DNA of 64,000 nucleotides from Paragonimus westermani (Eukaryota > Platyhelminthes > Trematoda > Plagiorchiida > Troglotrematidae): contig QNGE01000101.1 in the NCBI GenBank assembly GCA_008508345.1, forward strand, positions 208,537 through 272,536. Reading direction: 5' to 3'. A program made the position numbers and the translations under genes. Under the pieces are notes generated by a model, which was not told where the DNA came from, did not search any database, and saw nothing but the letters and a program-made list of their open reading frames with translations. Shown one piece after another: positions 9,201 through 18,580 of the stretch. How positions within the stretch are numbered: position 1 is the first letter of the stretch; the number at the start of each line of letters is the position of its first letter.

Positions 9201-12200
9201 TCATTTCTAAACTCTAATTTGATGTGTGAATCTTTGTTGAGTTTTTACGAAATGGCAATATGCGAAAATAATTAGAAAAACACATTTGTCGAAAAACGTA
9301 ATTTTAATTGGTTTCTCTCTTTTTGGAAGTTTTTCCGGCCAAAATGTTTTCTGCATGTCCACTCACTTGTGCGTTACAAAGTGATTATTACCAAAACAGT
9401 AGGAAAGCATGAAGTCCTGTCAGTGTCCAAAACGTAGGTGCCCTAATTTTTAGTGTCAAATTTTTGCTATCAAAAATCAATCGCTAAGTTCATTAACTTA
9501 TGCATATTATTGATCTAATGTCATTTTAAACAAAGTGAATTGGGAACACAGTCAGCACAAAGAATTTTTTGTGGAAGAGATTTGGCCATATTATTGCTTG
9601 AAAAGAACCCACCAAAATGTAACCAATAACGGCAATCACATAGTGGATAATCTTAGATCACTACGACTTAATGCCTGCCTCAGAGAATTACATGAAATAC
9701 CTAGAAGAAGTAGAACCGATCGCCATCAGTTCACTGAGTAATACAATGTAAAACATAAAGCACCCAAAATATATTCGTTAACAATACTTTCATTAGCACT
9801 GCATTTCATGTAATTGACATACAAACACAAACGTTACAAATAGTTGTTTTAAAGGTAGATAACCAGTACCGACAATGTCCGCAATAAACCGAGCAACGAA
9901 GTTGGTAATTGTATGTTGAGTGTTTAGATAATATTGATTAGTCACGCTTAATGTGAGATTACTGTCGTTTTGGTGAACCAGCTAGTCTCACAAACGGGAA
10001 GGTCGGAATGCAAGCTCCAGCTCAGATAGGCGTATGCACTACTGACAAACTTTAATAGGAGTGAAAGTGGATTTTGACGCCTTCTCACGAACTAAGTTGA
10101 CCCAAAGTCAGTTGAGTGAAGGGAGTGTCACCGAATTTGAATGATGTTCAGTTTGAATCAGTATAAACCGCCGAAATTCAATGCAAAATATATATTTCCA
10201 AGTAACGATAGTAAAGACATCCGGCTTTTTTTTTATCAGATTTTGGTCTTGCGCATCCCAATATCTGATTCGCCAACAGAGTAGGAGGGACGAACAAGCC
10301 GATTTAGACCCGCCCCGCTAAATGGGCGGATCAGCCTAAAGGTCAGTCTGTAAGACCAAACATTAACTAACGAACAACAGTAATTTCTGGGCTAAGTTCC
10401 GCAGAAACAAAAGCATAATTCTTTTCGCTACCAAGCAAGCACAGCGTAGGCGACTTCCAAGCCAAGTATCTTTCTGGAAAGCATTCAGCAAGTTTTAGGC
10501 TAACTGAGATCAAATTTACATTTGAGAAAAGAGGACAAGAATATGCAGTTGGAAAGTGAATTTTGCCGTCTTCCAGAAGGATGACACAAAATTGCTAGGA
10601 TTTTTCTTGCTCAAACCCAAATCAACTGGTTTCTCTCTTGCTTGGACTAATCATACAGAAATAATGTGATTGGAAGATACAGCTACAAACCGTATGCAGT
10701 GAAATTCAAAGTTCTTACCCGTTCAGTACGCGCTGTGTGTTCAGTGATTTTGTTACTTGTGTTTCCTTCGCTCATGCGGGCGGTCGTTGTCCAACTCCAT
10801 CGGACAGCATCACAAGGGCTTAAGTGCGAGTCATTAAAATTTTATATACCGGTTCTATTCCTATCAATCTTATTGATTGATCCAATGCAAATGAAAGTGT
10901 CTATCATTTGACACAGTTCATCATACCATTCAATGCCTGCTAGTACTGGTGAGACAGTTGACATCACCGGGGCTAGGTTTTTTCGTTTTACTATTGTGCT
11001 GATTTTCTCCGTGATTGTTTTCAAGTTGGGAGAATCAGGAAAAAGCTGAAGAAAAACCACCTGGAACGACTATCTACAGGTTCTAAGAAGCACTTTTTCA
11101 ACAAGACCAAGGTTGACCAACGAGTAAATTCAAGCGAAACATTCCGACCGTTCTACGGAATCTACCAACACCATTCAAACGGTGTTACAGCTCCAAGATC
11201 ATCAAATATGGAAGGTTATCGCCACATGGGTGCATGAAACACTGCAAAACAGTACAGGCTCTTCGAACTCCTTTGAGAGTTGTCGCCAGACTTTTCAAAC
11301 CTCGAGCAAGAGTGAACCACTTGATTTTGACTAATATATGTGACAGAAAAGTGTGGCACTTGAAAATTTACTGTCACCACTGTGAATCACAACACATCTG
11401 TGAATTTTGATGGGCCGTTTGGATCGTTTCTACATTTCTAAATGGAAACTCACCCGCAGCTCTCGCAAGTAGATAAAACCCTCAGCTAACTCACTTTGAA
11501 AGAAAGCACTACGTTCGAGTTTTTTCTGACTCACTTATCCCACTTGTGCCTATATTATCGAGTAGTAACAGCATGACGCGGATTATCGAAGGCGAGTTCC
11601 TACAACGTTGATTATTGAATTCTATGGAAATATGCGAAGTGCAGAATAAGTTGAATATAAACTGCAAAAAATGCCATCCTGGTCAGTTCATCAGTGAGAT
11701 TACGTTTAATGAAAATGGCTTTGCGGAAGTAAACTACTTTCAAGAAAAGAAACACAATTTCCCTTCAGTTGTGATTAACGGGAATGTTCACACGGGCAAA
11801 CAACAAACACGTCTAACTTAAATAAAAGCTGTGTGATAGTGGTTCACTAAAATGACGAGTGACTAGTTAAGAGCCCATTAATGGTCTGGTACTCCTAATT
11901 TGAGTGTTTTTTTCATGACAGATCTGTACCTTGCCTAAGGAAATACACCAACTTCAGAGTGGGTTAGAACAATTTGAGAAAACTATAACATGAGGGCTGT
12001 TCACACACACCTCGCCGTGGCTACGTATCGTAAAGATATAGCCCAGATATTGCAAACTATTAGCAGAGTAAACGAAAATCAGAGCATGGGGTCCAATAAC
12101 CTGCTGAGATGATGAAAACTTGGTCACAATTGGGTTTTGCGAATCCAAATCATGCTCTCACAAGTAACGGTACTAATGTACAAACTCAGCCAGCTTAGCG

Positions 12201-15200
12201 CCGTATTAGAAATCCTAAGTGAACAGCTGATGTTTATTGGATTGAGCTAAAGTTTGGTGCCTATCAACTCACTTGTAACACATGTTTATCAACATCGCTT
12301 GATGCCTTTGTCAGAAGCTTTATTGTCGTAAAATACAGGAACCTCTTAGCAGTCTGATTGAAGGTATGTAATTAAAATAAGGTTACTTACGATTTTCAAC
12401 GCCGAAAGTACCTTCCATTTACGTGTATAGACGCACCATTTATATGTATCTGAATGAATCTTTCCCGTTACGGATTTATTTTAAGCAGTAAAAAAAGCCC
12501 TCACTTAATAGCTCTAGGAACAGACCGTATAATAGGGCTGACTGATGAATGCTGCATCCAGTTTGTAAAATTATGTTGCGCACGTTGTCGAAGAATGCGG
12601 ATTTTCATAGTGTGTCAAGGTCAGTATCACTTTTATATGACCCCCAAAACCCAGTTTCCGACGATCGACTTCTCACAGTTAACTCTTTATTTTATGGCTC
12701 TTATATTTTGCAAATAACACATCCCAAATTCACAATCACTCGCACCATATCAGACTTCCATTGTCACCTGTAATCAATACCTGGTTAACTTTATTCTAAC
12801 CTTTGATTCTGAACACACATGGACAACGAGAACAAAATTCGTACATGTTATCTATAGACACCTTACAGCTGGTTCGTAATCGATCTTTTTCAGGATGGCC
12901 AGTGAACTGATCCTTTAGGAGTGCTACAAATATTTACCAAGAGCACAAATTCCAATATAAAAATGTCAGTTTTATGTCCGCTCTTCTGTCACACCTATCC
13001 ATCAAAAGTAAGTTGCGAAGTTGGTGGTGACCTTCCTTTAAATCCCGTTAACTTCATCGCAATCCCCTTCTGATATAGTTTATTCATCAGGATCTCTGAC
13101 GCAAGAATTTGAGAAGTCCTATTCATTCTCTTCAAAACATGATTCAGACAATTACTCTAAACGTACTTACTGTACATTGTGTCTGACTAGTAACTTTAAC
13201 TTCGTATGTGTCAGTTTATGTTCTTTGGTTTTTGAACCCAGAACTCGTCCTCACTCCGGATTTTATTTGAACGACCCTCTATAAGGTTTATTGTTCACTT
13301 TGATGAATTTTTCACAGCCATTGATTGAACTTTTTCGCCAGCTACGATTACATTTCGGTGCAACATCGATTTTTGTTCATCGGTATACTTCATTCAAATT
13401 ATGCTGACAATCAGATTAAGCACCTAGAAGATTGATCTTTCCACATTTTTCATGGTGAAAATGCAATGGTATAACTATCTGCATGCGAATCCACTTCAGA
13501 TCATTTTTCTCAACTGGCTGATACTGTCTGAGATACTAGTAGTGGTAGCTATGAGATTTTGGTAATAATCATCGAAGCATTTTGAGTTCAAAGGTTTTGG
13601 AACGGCAACATTCTTGCTCATATCGTCGTCTTCACATTGCACAAACTTAAGGCGATTAAAATACATGCACCCCAATGTGAAAAAAACGTCCACGTGTGAA
13701 TCAGTTTTGCTCTGTCCGGAGATGTTCCTTGTTAAGATGAGCATTGTACCGCGTAAGTTTTACAACAATAAAAGTTAATATGGAAAATTTTCAGTTCACA
13801 TAGTCTCGTAAAATTTGACATTATTGTCATTTTTCACGCCATTTTCCCGACTTAACCATCCAAGAGACTCACTTCGCAGAACTTATTAAAAATACAGATT
13901 AATGAAAAGCATTTCTGCGTAAAATGTAAAATAGTCTTCTTAGGATTTATATTCATTCTTTGAGCTATCAGAAGAATTATAAAGCTTGTTACGTAGAACA
14001 ATCATCATTGCTGAACTCAGCCGTCATCCATGCTATGAGCTGATGGAAGGTTATTGTAAGTTCCTGAGGTTATTTGATCGTTGGACAGGTTTTCTTCATC
14101 AGTGGAAGTGTGCCAGGGCACGTGAGAAGTTCGACGAAACACTACGGTAATGGCGCGGCTGAAATCTCAAAAAATGAAGGTGAGAGATGAACAACGACAA
14201 CTTTATCCGTATCACTAAAAATATGGGATATGAAGTATAATGATTAATTCTGTTTTTAGTTCTATTCGACAAATAAGGGAGACCGGTGTTTGCCGAATCC
14301 AAAAACAAGAGGTGTGGATGAATACATTAACAGGAACTCATATGAAGCGAGGCCGTGTACATAAACGACCAAGTGATCCAATTGGAGACGAAAACGAGTA
14401 AAAATGAGGATTTCGAAAGAAATGTTCAAGATGTGGAAGACAGCAGGCTATTAAGTTCGTCCAACGTAGTAAAGTTGTCAACTGATAGGCCTAATGCGTG
14501 GAGACACGGGTTGGTTGGGTATATCTTACGCGAATACAGTAAAATTTGTCGCAGAGAAATATTCGGAAAGAAAACGAAGAATTTGTCCCCGGTAAGGAGC
14601 GACGGTTCCCGAGCGACAAGGGTGAGAGTAATCTGCTACCAGCTGAATAACTTTCAAGTTTCCCTCTTCAACGAAAATGAAAAAGTATAATTTGCATCCA
14701 CTTCACAGTTGATCGCAGTTTTTATACTTGCAACTGAACTCTAACCGGCCCTTTATCTAAAGAACTTTGCGCAGTTTTCACTGTCGTTGGAGCTGTTCAC
14801 TAGCATAGAAGCTTACAGTTAGAACCCACCTACTTCCCGTGAGAAAAGCAGGTTGACTATTCATCATCAACCTAAGGTTGGACAGACACTGATCCCACCG
14901 TTCAGGCCCACATTTGATGAAAATCAGATTGTCTGACTGCTTTGAAAGGAAACAAAAATTCTCACTCAAAATTCGGCCAATGTCTTTACCGCAGTATCTT
15001 AAGCAGTCTGCAATAACAAACAACTTTGCATTTGCTCAGTAAACATGAGTAGAACATTTCGTTGATATACTTGAAAAACCCTACTCAAGACGATAAGGTA
15101 ACTCGTGGAACGCCTGGAAACAAGGGTGTCTAAACATTTATATGCGGTATTCCACTCCTGATTGCTGTCAAATCATTAACACATCGGTCAACAAAACCAT

Positions 15201-15429
15201 TGCAAAATAGTGCGGAACATTAGATTATTGTAAAAAAAATATGTACCACCAAAGCACTGTAACACGGAGGAAATGTCACCCCAGTTGGATTTCGGGAATG
15301 CTCAAACGTAAAGTGCGTATAAATGTGAAAGCCGCGGGTAGTTTGGAGCCTTAATCACTTCGCTGTATTTGTGTAGTCTGGTGCTCAACAGAGATATAGC
15401 AAAGGCAACAAAACAAAGGAAACTGTGGT
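3231..15429. other. Gene-poor stretch with no recognisable feature
   Basis: Nothing in this 12-kb stretch resembles a known protein, RNA gene or element. Open frames are short (up to about 117 codons, e.g. minus strand 5511-5864) and show no motif. A plus-strand 111-codon frame at 14355-14690 is polar and charged but unrecognised. The only visible structure is a cluster of inverted repeats near 10.23-10.36 kb, listed separately. Small exons of a split gene could be hidden here, because single exons of 50-150 bp cannot be called by eye. Confidence 0.6.
10235..10357. repeat. Cluster of nested short inverted repeats
   Basis: Three stem-forming pairs lie within about 120 bp: ATCAGAT (10235-10241) with ATCTGAT (10263-10269), CCGCCC (10310-10315) with GGGCGG (10324-10329) around an 8-nt loop, and TTTGGTCTT (10242-10250) with AAGACCAAA near 10349-10357. 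The outer pair encloses the GC-rich hairpin but crosses the first pair, so not all can form together. The local GC-rich hairpin stands out from AT-rich surroundings. It could be a small structured RNA, a foldback element remnant or chance. No RNA family is recognised. Confidence 0.3.
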
Positions 15430-15439
15430 GTAAAACATT

Positions 15440-15550
15440 TCAACCCCTCAGGAAGTTCGAGCAAAGGCGTTAAAACAATGTACCTGGTAGATGTAAATAT
15501 TTCGCATCAATCCTTCTGTACGAAATTTACAGTAACATGGGATGGGTTTC
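15440..15550 (-). repeat. PLE-3 pseudo-LTR with decayed hammerhead
   Basis: The minus-strand sequence TTACTGTAAATTTCGTAC, followed by GCGAAATATTTACATCTACC, aligns base for base with the PLE-2 right pseudo-LTR. GAAA, the ACATC end of helix III and the cleavage-site C survive, while CTGACGA has become CAGAAGG, which should kill catalysis. It sits about 78 bp beyond the endonuclease stop, matching PLE-2 (73 bp). Homology continues downstream through GAACTTCC and a TTGAAATG-like block. Confidence 0.7.
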
Positions 15551-15609
15551 TGTATCGAACAGTTACAGTCGGGTTGGGTAAATAACGGTCGATGGGTTAG
15601 GGAAGGTCA

Positions 15610-15990
15610 CTAAGTCCTGAACAAGGTCAAACGCATGGACAACTGGTTCTGCACATGAAGGGCTGGCTTCAGTCGATTGACTGCGACAGCCTCAGCCAAC
15701 CAAAACAATCCTCGACCTGGATGACGTAATAGGATTCTGAATTCAGAAGCGGGGTCAATGACGTGAATAGTGGTCAGGGCGTGCCATACGAATGCAGACT
15801 TTGGTTGATTGTGTGTTTCAACCACATTGCCGTTCTTTGTTAATACGGAGTTCTGAACTCATTTAGGCAAAGGTTTCTTTGTTCCAGAGATCGAACACCT
15901 CCCAATTCTGCCTGTGTAACTTTCTTTGCAGTTACATGTGAATTGGTAGATACACTGAGGTAAAACCGACAAGCAGTTCTTTTTTGATTA
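15610..15990 (-). pseudogene. PLE-3 GIY-YIG endonuclease fragment
   Basis: The tail of the element. After the deletion point the DNA reads LPVGFTSVYLP-like and CKESYTGR-like pieces in broken frames, where PLE-2 has CVYQVTCNCSESYIGR, so YIG has become YTG. It then runs through a 71-aa frame (15825-15610) with VIDPASEFRILLRHPG, AEAVAVNRLKPALHVQ and LTLFRT at the end. AEAVA holds the Glu expected as the GIY-YIG metal ligand. This relic keeps a linker between the EH motif and VIDP that PLE-2 has lost, so it shows the more complete domain length. Confidence 0.8.
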
Positions 15991-16059
15991 AAGTTACGGC
16001 AGCTTCTGGATTTGAGCTAATACACGAAGTGCACGGTGATTGAACGTTCATATAACACA

Positions 16060-16490
16060 TCAAACCACTGACAAGATTGGCGTTGTCCCAGTCACTGTTC
16101 GATTCAAAAAGTCTGTAATAGAGTAAGCCTGAAACATTTGTCCCAATAAATCTAAGATGGTGACTAGCCAGTGCGCCAGCTTACAGTAGGGAGAATTTGT
16201 CAGTGTCACAATGAGAATTCCATCGTGGGAGGAAGGGAGGTCGTAGAGCTGAGGTGTTGGCGACCAACAATGTTTAAGGGATTTGTACGCCGTTTCACTG
16301 ATTATGCGCAGTTGTAATAAAAGTAGGTGTTGTCCTATGTGACCTGCTAGTTCCATGATGTTGTCCATCGTGTCTGTTTGCTGAAGCTTCCTTCGGTATC
16401 TTAGTATTGGCACAATCGTCTACACATACGGGTCTCTGTTTAAAATGACTGCCCGGAAGCACTTGTCTGGCTAGCTAGATTCACGTCATT
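16060..16490 (-). pseudogene. PLE-3 RT N-terminal fragment
   Basis: The 117-aa open frame from 16413 aligns with PLE-2 over QQTDTMDN, LLLLQLRII, TPQLYDLPS and TNSPYCKLAHWLV (PLE-2: QQIDTVGN, LLLLLQMRLI, TPQLYGLHK, TNSPYHKLARWLV). This is the PLE fingers region, whose usual Gly-Leu-Pro-Lys-His-Lys core has decayed. Upstream, 16,490-16,413 still aligns at the DNA level with the PDKGSG block of PLE-2 but in a broken frame. It ends where the internal deletion begins. No catalytic RT residue remains. Confidence 0.82.
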
Positions 16491-16639
16491 TTTTAGCTTA
16501 CGTTCTTTCAGTGATTGTAGGTGTCGCTTTGTGGTGTCAAACACCGGTCGCTGATTGTAGTCAGGATAAACCTGTTACCTTTATCAGTGAGTTTGCTTTT
16601 AAGCTAGCCCACCCACCTCTTGCTGTTTGACATAAAATA

Positions 16640-16755
16640 TGTTTCATATAATAGTAAATTTGGTACTGAAGAGTCAAAAAGAAGTGTTTGCATTTGCCAC
16701 TTTCCATGTCCTAATGGTTTTGCACAATCATGTTGTAAGTTGAAGTATATTAAAA
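16640..16755 (+). repeat. PLE-2 left pseudo-LTR with degraded hammerhead
   Basis: Aligns in the same orientation with 18,458-18,580: GTTTCAT, TAGTAAATTTGGTACTGA, TTTGCATTTGCCA and TTTCCATGTCCTAA. The hammerhead core CTGAAGA (16666-16672) is intact, since N may be A, and helix I is good (TGGTA with TGCCA). Helix II is lost (GTCAAAAA before GAA), and helix III survives only through wobble pairs (GTGT...GCAT). The expected cleavage residue is T16694. I expect little or no self-cleavage. Confidence 0.75.
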
Positions 16756-16844
16756 ATGGTTCTTTTCTCTGCAGTTTACTTTCAGACTGAATGTGACTCT
16801 TATAATACTTTTAAAAGAACTTAAATAAAAAAAATATAGTAATA

Positions 16845-17570
16845 CTTAAGCCAGACAAAGGCTCTGGGGCAGTTATTTTAGAAAAGAACATATATACAGA
16901 TGTTGTCAGTACTAGAGAACCGAACGAAGTTTCAGCAAATAGACACCGTAGGCAACGTCACTGAAATAGAAGGTCGCATAGCACGGCATCTTCTACTCCT
17001 CTTACAAATGCGCCTAATCGATGACAGGACATTCAAAGCTCTTAAACCGTGTGGGTCGTCGACACCTCAGCTCTACGGCCTTCACAAAACACAAAAGTCT
17101 GGAATGCCTATTTTGGCGATGACAAATTCTCCGTATCATAAATTGGCACGCTGGTTAGTCGCAATCCTAACTTCTATGAAAAAAAGTTCCAAACACATTC
17201 TATTAAAGATTCTTTTGAATTGATTAATGGTTTGGACAACATCAATCTTGCTAATGAGTTGATATGTTCCATAGACGTTCAGTCACTATTCACGAATGTC
17301 CCGCTACACGAGACAATCGATTATATTTGTGAGCTCGTCGAAATGAGCCACATTACTTTGCCTCTGCGTAGTGATATTCTGAGGGAAGCCTTGTTGTTAT
17401 GTCCTGAAAACATCAGCTTCCGTTTTCTTGATCGATGCTACCGCCAAATAGACGGAGTAGCCACCAGAGGTCCACTAGGTCCCATCCTAGCAGACTTTTT
17501 CATGTTAAGGATTGAGCGGGAGTTGGCTACAGACAGCGAGTCTGTCATATTACAGACTTTACGTCGATGA
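16845..17570 (+). pseudogene. PLE-2 reverse transcriptase, N-terminal and palm part
   Basis: Starts with KPDKGSGAVILEKN (16,848 on), a conserved PLE block, then shifts frame near 16,895 into the frame of 16900-17223 (TPQLYGLHKTQKSG, TNSPYHKLARWLV). A second shift near a run of A at about 17,178 leads into 17220-17570, which holds motif A (CSIDVQSLFTNVPLHETIDY) and motif B (QIDGVATRGPLGPILADFFM, where AMGSPLG is usual, so Met-Gly-Ser is replaced by Thr-Arg-Gly). A third shift near 17,555 leads to motif C in the next block. The product would be an RNA-dependent DNA polymerase, but these breaks and the altered motif B make it inactive. Confidence 0.9.
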
Positions 17571-18411
17571 TACACAAGTATTCAGTCGGTCTAAGCAGGC
17601 AATAGATAACCTAGTGCAGCGCTTCAATAGTTGTCACCCCAAACTGAAAGTAACATGTGCATTTGAGACCGACAACTGTTTGCCGTTTCTAGACATACGC
17701 ATTAGTCGCCGCGGGGATGGCTCTATCAAAAGAGCGGTCTATAGTAAACCCACGTGGTCCGGTCAATACCTGAACTTTAGTAGTTCCACACCGGTCCATC
17801 AAAAACGCGCACTAGTGGATACACTATTCACACGAGCAAGGCGAATCTGTACACAGGATAGTCTTGCGAGGGAATTAGACTTGATCACATCTACACTGCA
17901 ATCTAACGGGTATCCAAAAAGGTTCATAGAAAGGCATAATAAACCGAAACCACCTTCCGAACAGGTGGCCACAGTGAGAAAAAAGATGGTTTGTATAGAA
18001 CTGCCCTTTAAAACTGATTACTACATGCAGCAAACAAATCAGAGATTATTTAATTCGATTAAACGAACATTTAACGTGGCGGAACTTTATGTATTAGCCT
18101 GGACCCAGAAACTGCCCGTCCCTTCAGTCAAAAGAGATCAGTCTGTCGTTGCCACCTCACATTGTGTCTACCAGGTTACATGTAACTGCAGTGAAAGTTA
18201 CATAGGCAGAACCGAGAGTTGTTTGATCTTCAGAGTGAAGGAACATTTGTCTAAATGGGTTATCGACCCAATTTGTGCATTGAGAATCCTATTGGGTCAC
18301 TCGAATCCAAGATTCTTGCAGTTTGCTGAGGCGGTTGCAATCAATCGACTGAAGCCGTCTTTGTGTGTTCAGATACAATTGCTCGTAAACTTGACCCTTC
18401 CCTGGACGTAG
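17512..18411 (+). pseudogene. PLE-2 RT C-terminus, linker and GIY-YIG endonuclease
   Basis: A 299-aa open frame. Residues 17-20 are YVDD (RT motif C with both Asp), 59-64 FLDIRI, and 84-91 GQYLNFSS, all typical PLE blocks. A linker carries CIELPFKTDYYM (161-172) and FNSIKRTFNVAEL. The GIY-YIG domain follows: CVYQVTCNC at 218-226, SYIGR at 229-233, RVKEH at 241-245, and the Glu of AEAVAI at 273. It ends in LTLPWT. About 30 residues between EHLSKW and VIDP are missing compared with PLE-3 and PLE-1, a deletion inside the nuclease fold. The real coding start is upstream in other frames; the Met at 17512 is only the ORF edge. Confidence 0.92.
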
Positions 18412-18457
18412 TGACCTTTCCTAAACCACCAATTGACTATCCACCCTAATTGTTAAA

Positions 18458-18580
18458 TACAAAAACCTGTTTCATTTTATTGTAAATTTAGTACTGACGA
18501 GTCAGTACGAAATGCTTGCATCTGCCAGTTTTCGTGTTCTAACGGTCTTGTTCAAACTTCCGAAAGGAATGAACTGTTTC
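18458..18580 (+). repeat. PLE-2 right pseudo-LTR
   Basis: A direct repeat of 16,640-16,755, lying just after the endonuclease stop. Shared blocks: GTTTCATTTTATTGTAAATT, GTACTGA, TTGCATCTGCCA and GTGTTCTAACGGTCTTG. Related pseudo-LTRs lie at 15,440-15,550 (minus strand), 51,683-51,790 and 52,690-52,797. The segment holds the best hammerhead in the window, annotated separately. The outer edge of the element is not sharply visible, because the flank beyond about 18,580 has no matching partner. Confidence 0.82.
18484..18532 (+). ncRNA. Hammerhead ribozyme (type I, minimal) in PLE-2
   Basis: All conserved core elements are present: CTGACGA (18494-18500), GAA (18509-18511), and A18512/T18521 closing helix III before C18522, the predicted cleavage residue. 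Helix II is GU/AC with loop CAGU, which is short. Helix III is AUGC/GCAU (18512-18515 with 18518-18521) with a 2-nt loop. Helix I pairs 18484-18493 with 18523-18532, mostly Watson-Crick with two G-U pairs and two mismatches. The very short helix III is typical of PLE hammerheads, which may act as dimers. Cleavage would cut element transcripts in the pseudo-LTR. A perfect 8-bp palindrome (18491-18508) could compete with this fold. Confidence 0.8.

Larger units (their letters stand above)
15430..16620 (-). mobile_element. PLE-3, internally deleted Penelope-like relic
   Basis: A minus-strand relic related to PLE-2. Reading downward it has a PLE N-terminal piece just upstream of the RT (LQSLKERKLKND, about 16,530-16,495), the start of the RT, then a jump of most of the RT into the GIY-YIG domain, and finally a decayed pseudo-LTR with hammerhead remains. 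The missing block corresponds to roughly 850 bp of PLE-2, from its NINLAN region to its FNVAEL region, so RT motifs A, B and C are gone. Its 5' end lies about 20 bp from the left pseudo-LTR of PLE-2, giving a head-to-head pair. Divergence from PLE-2 is substantial, so this is an old insertion. Confidence 0.85.
16640..18580 (+). mobile_element. Penelope-like retroelement PLE-2
   Basis: A plus-strand element bounded by direct pseudo-LTRs (about 16,640-16,755 and 18,458-18,580), with RT and GIY-YIG between them. The N-terminal region is largely missing: only about 90 bp separate the left repeat from the PDKG block, and they read LKELK-like codons with stops. At least three frameshifts break the coding region (near 16,895, 17,180 and 17,555). 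The catalytic YVDD and the YIG of the endonuclease survive, so it is the least damaged of the three elements. The shared tail order (GIY-YIG stop, 73-bp spacer, hammerhead) links it to PLE-3 and PLE-1. Confidence 0.92.

Noticed and set aside
12541..12580. Hammerhead core CTGATGA near 12,540
   Set aside because: No GAAA or helix II/III partner follows at a suitable distance. Other isolated CTGANGA hits on either strand (e.g. near 11,690, 14,095, 28,015, 30,775, 40,225, 42,430 and 43,215) fail the same test.
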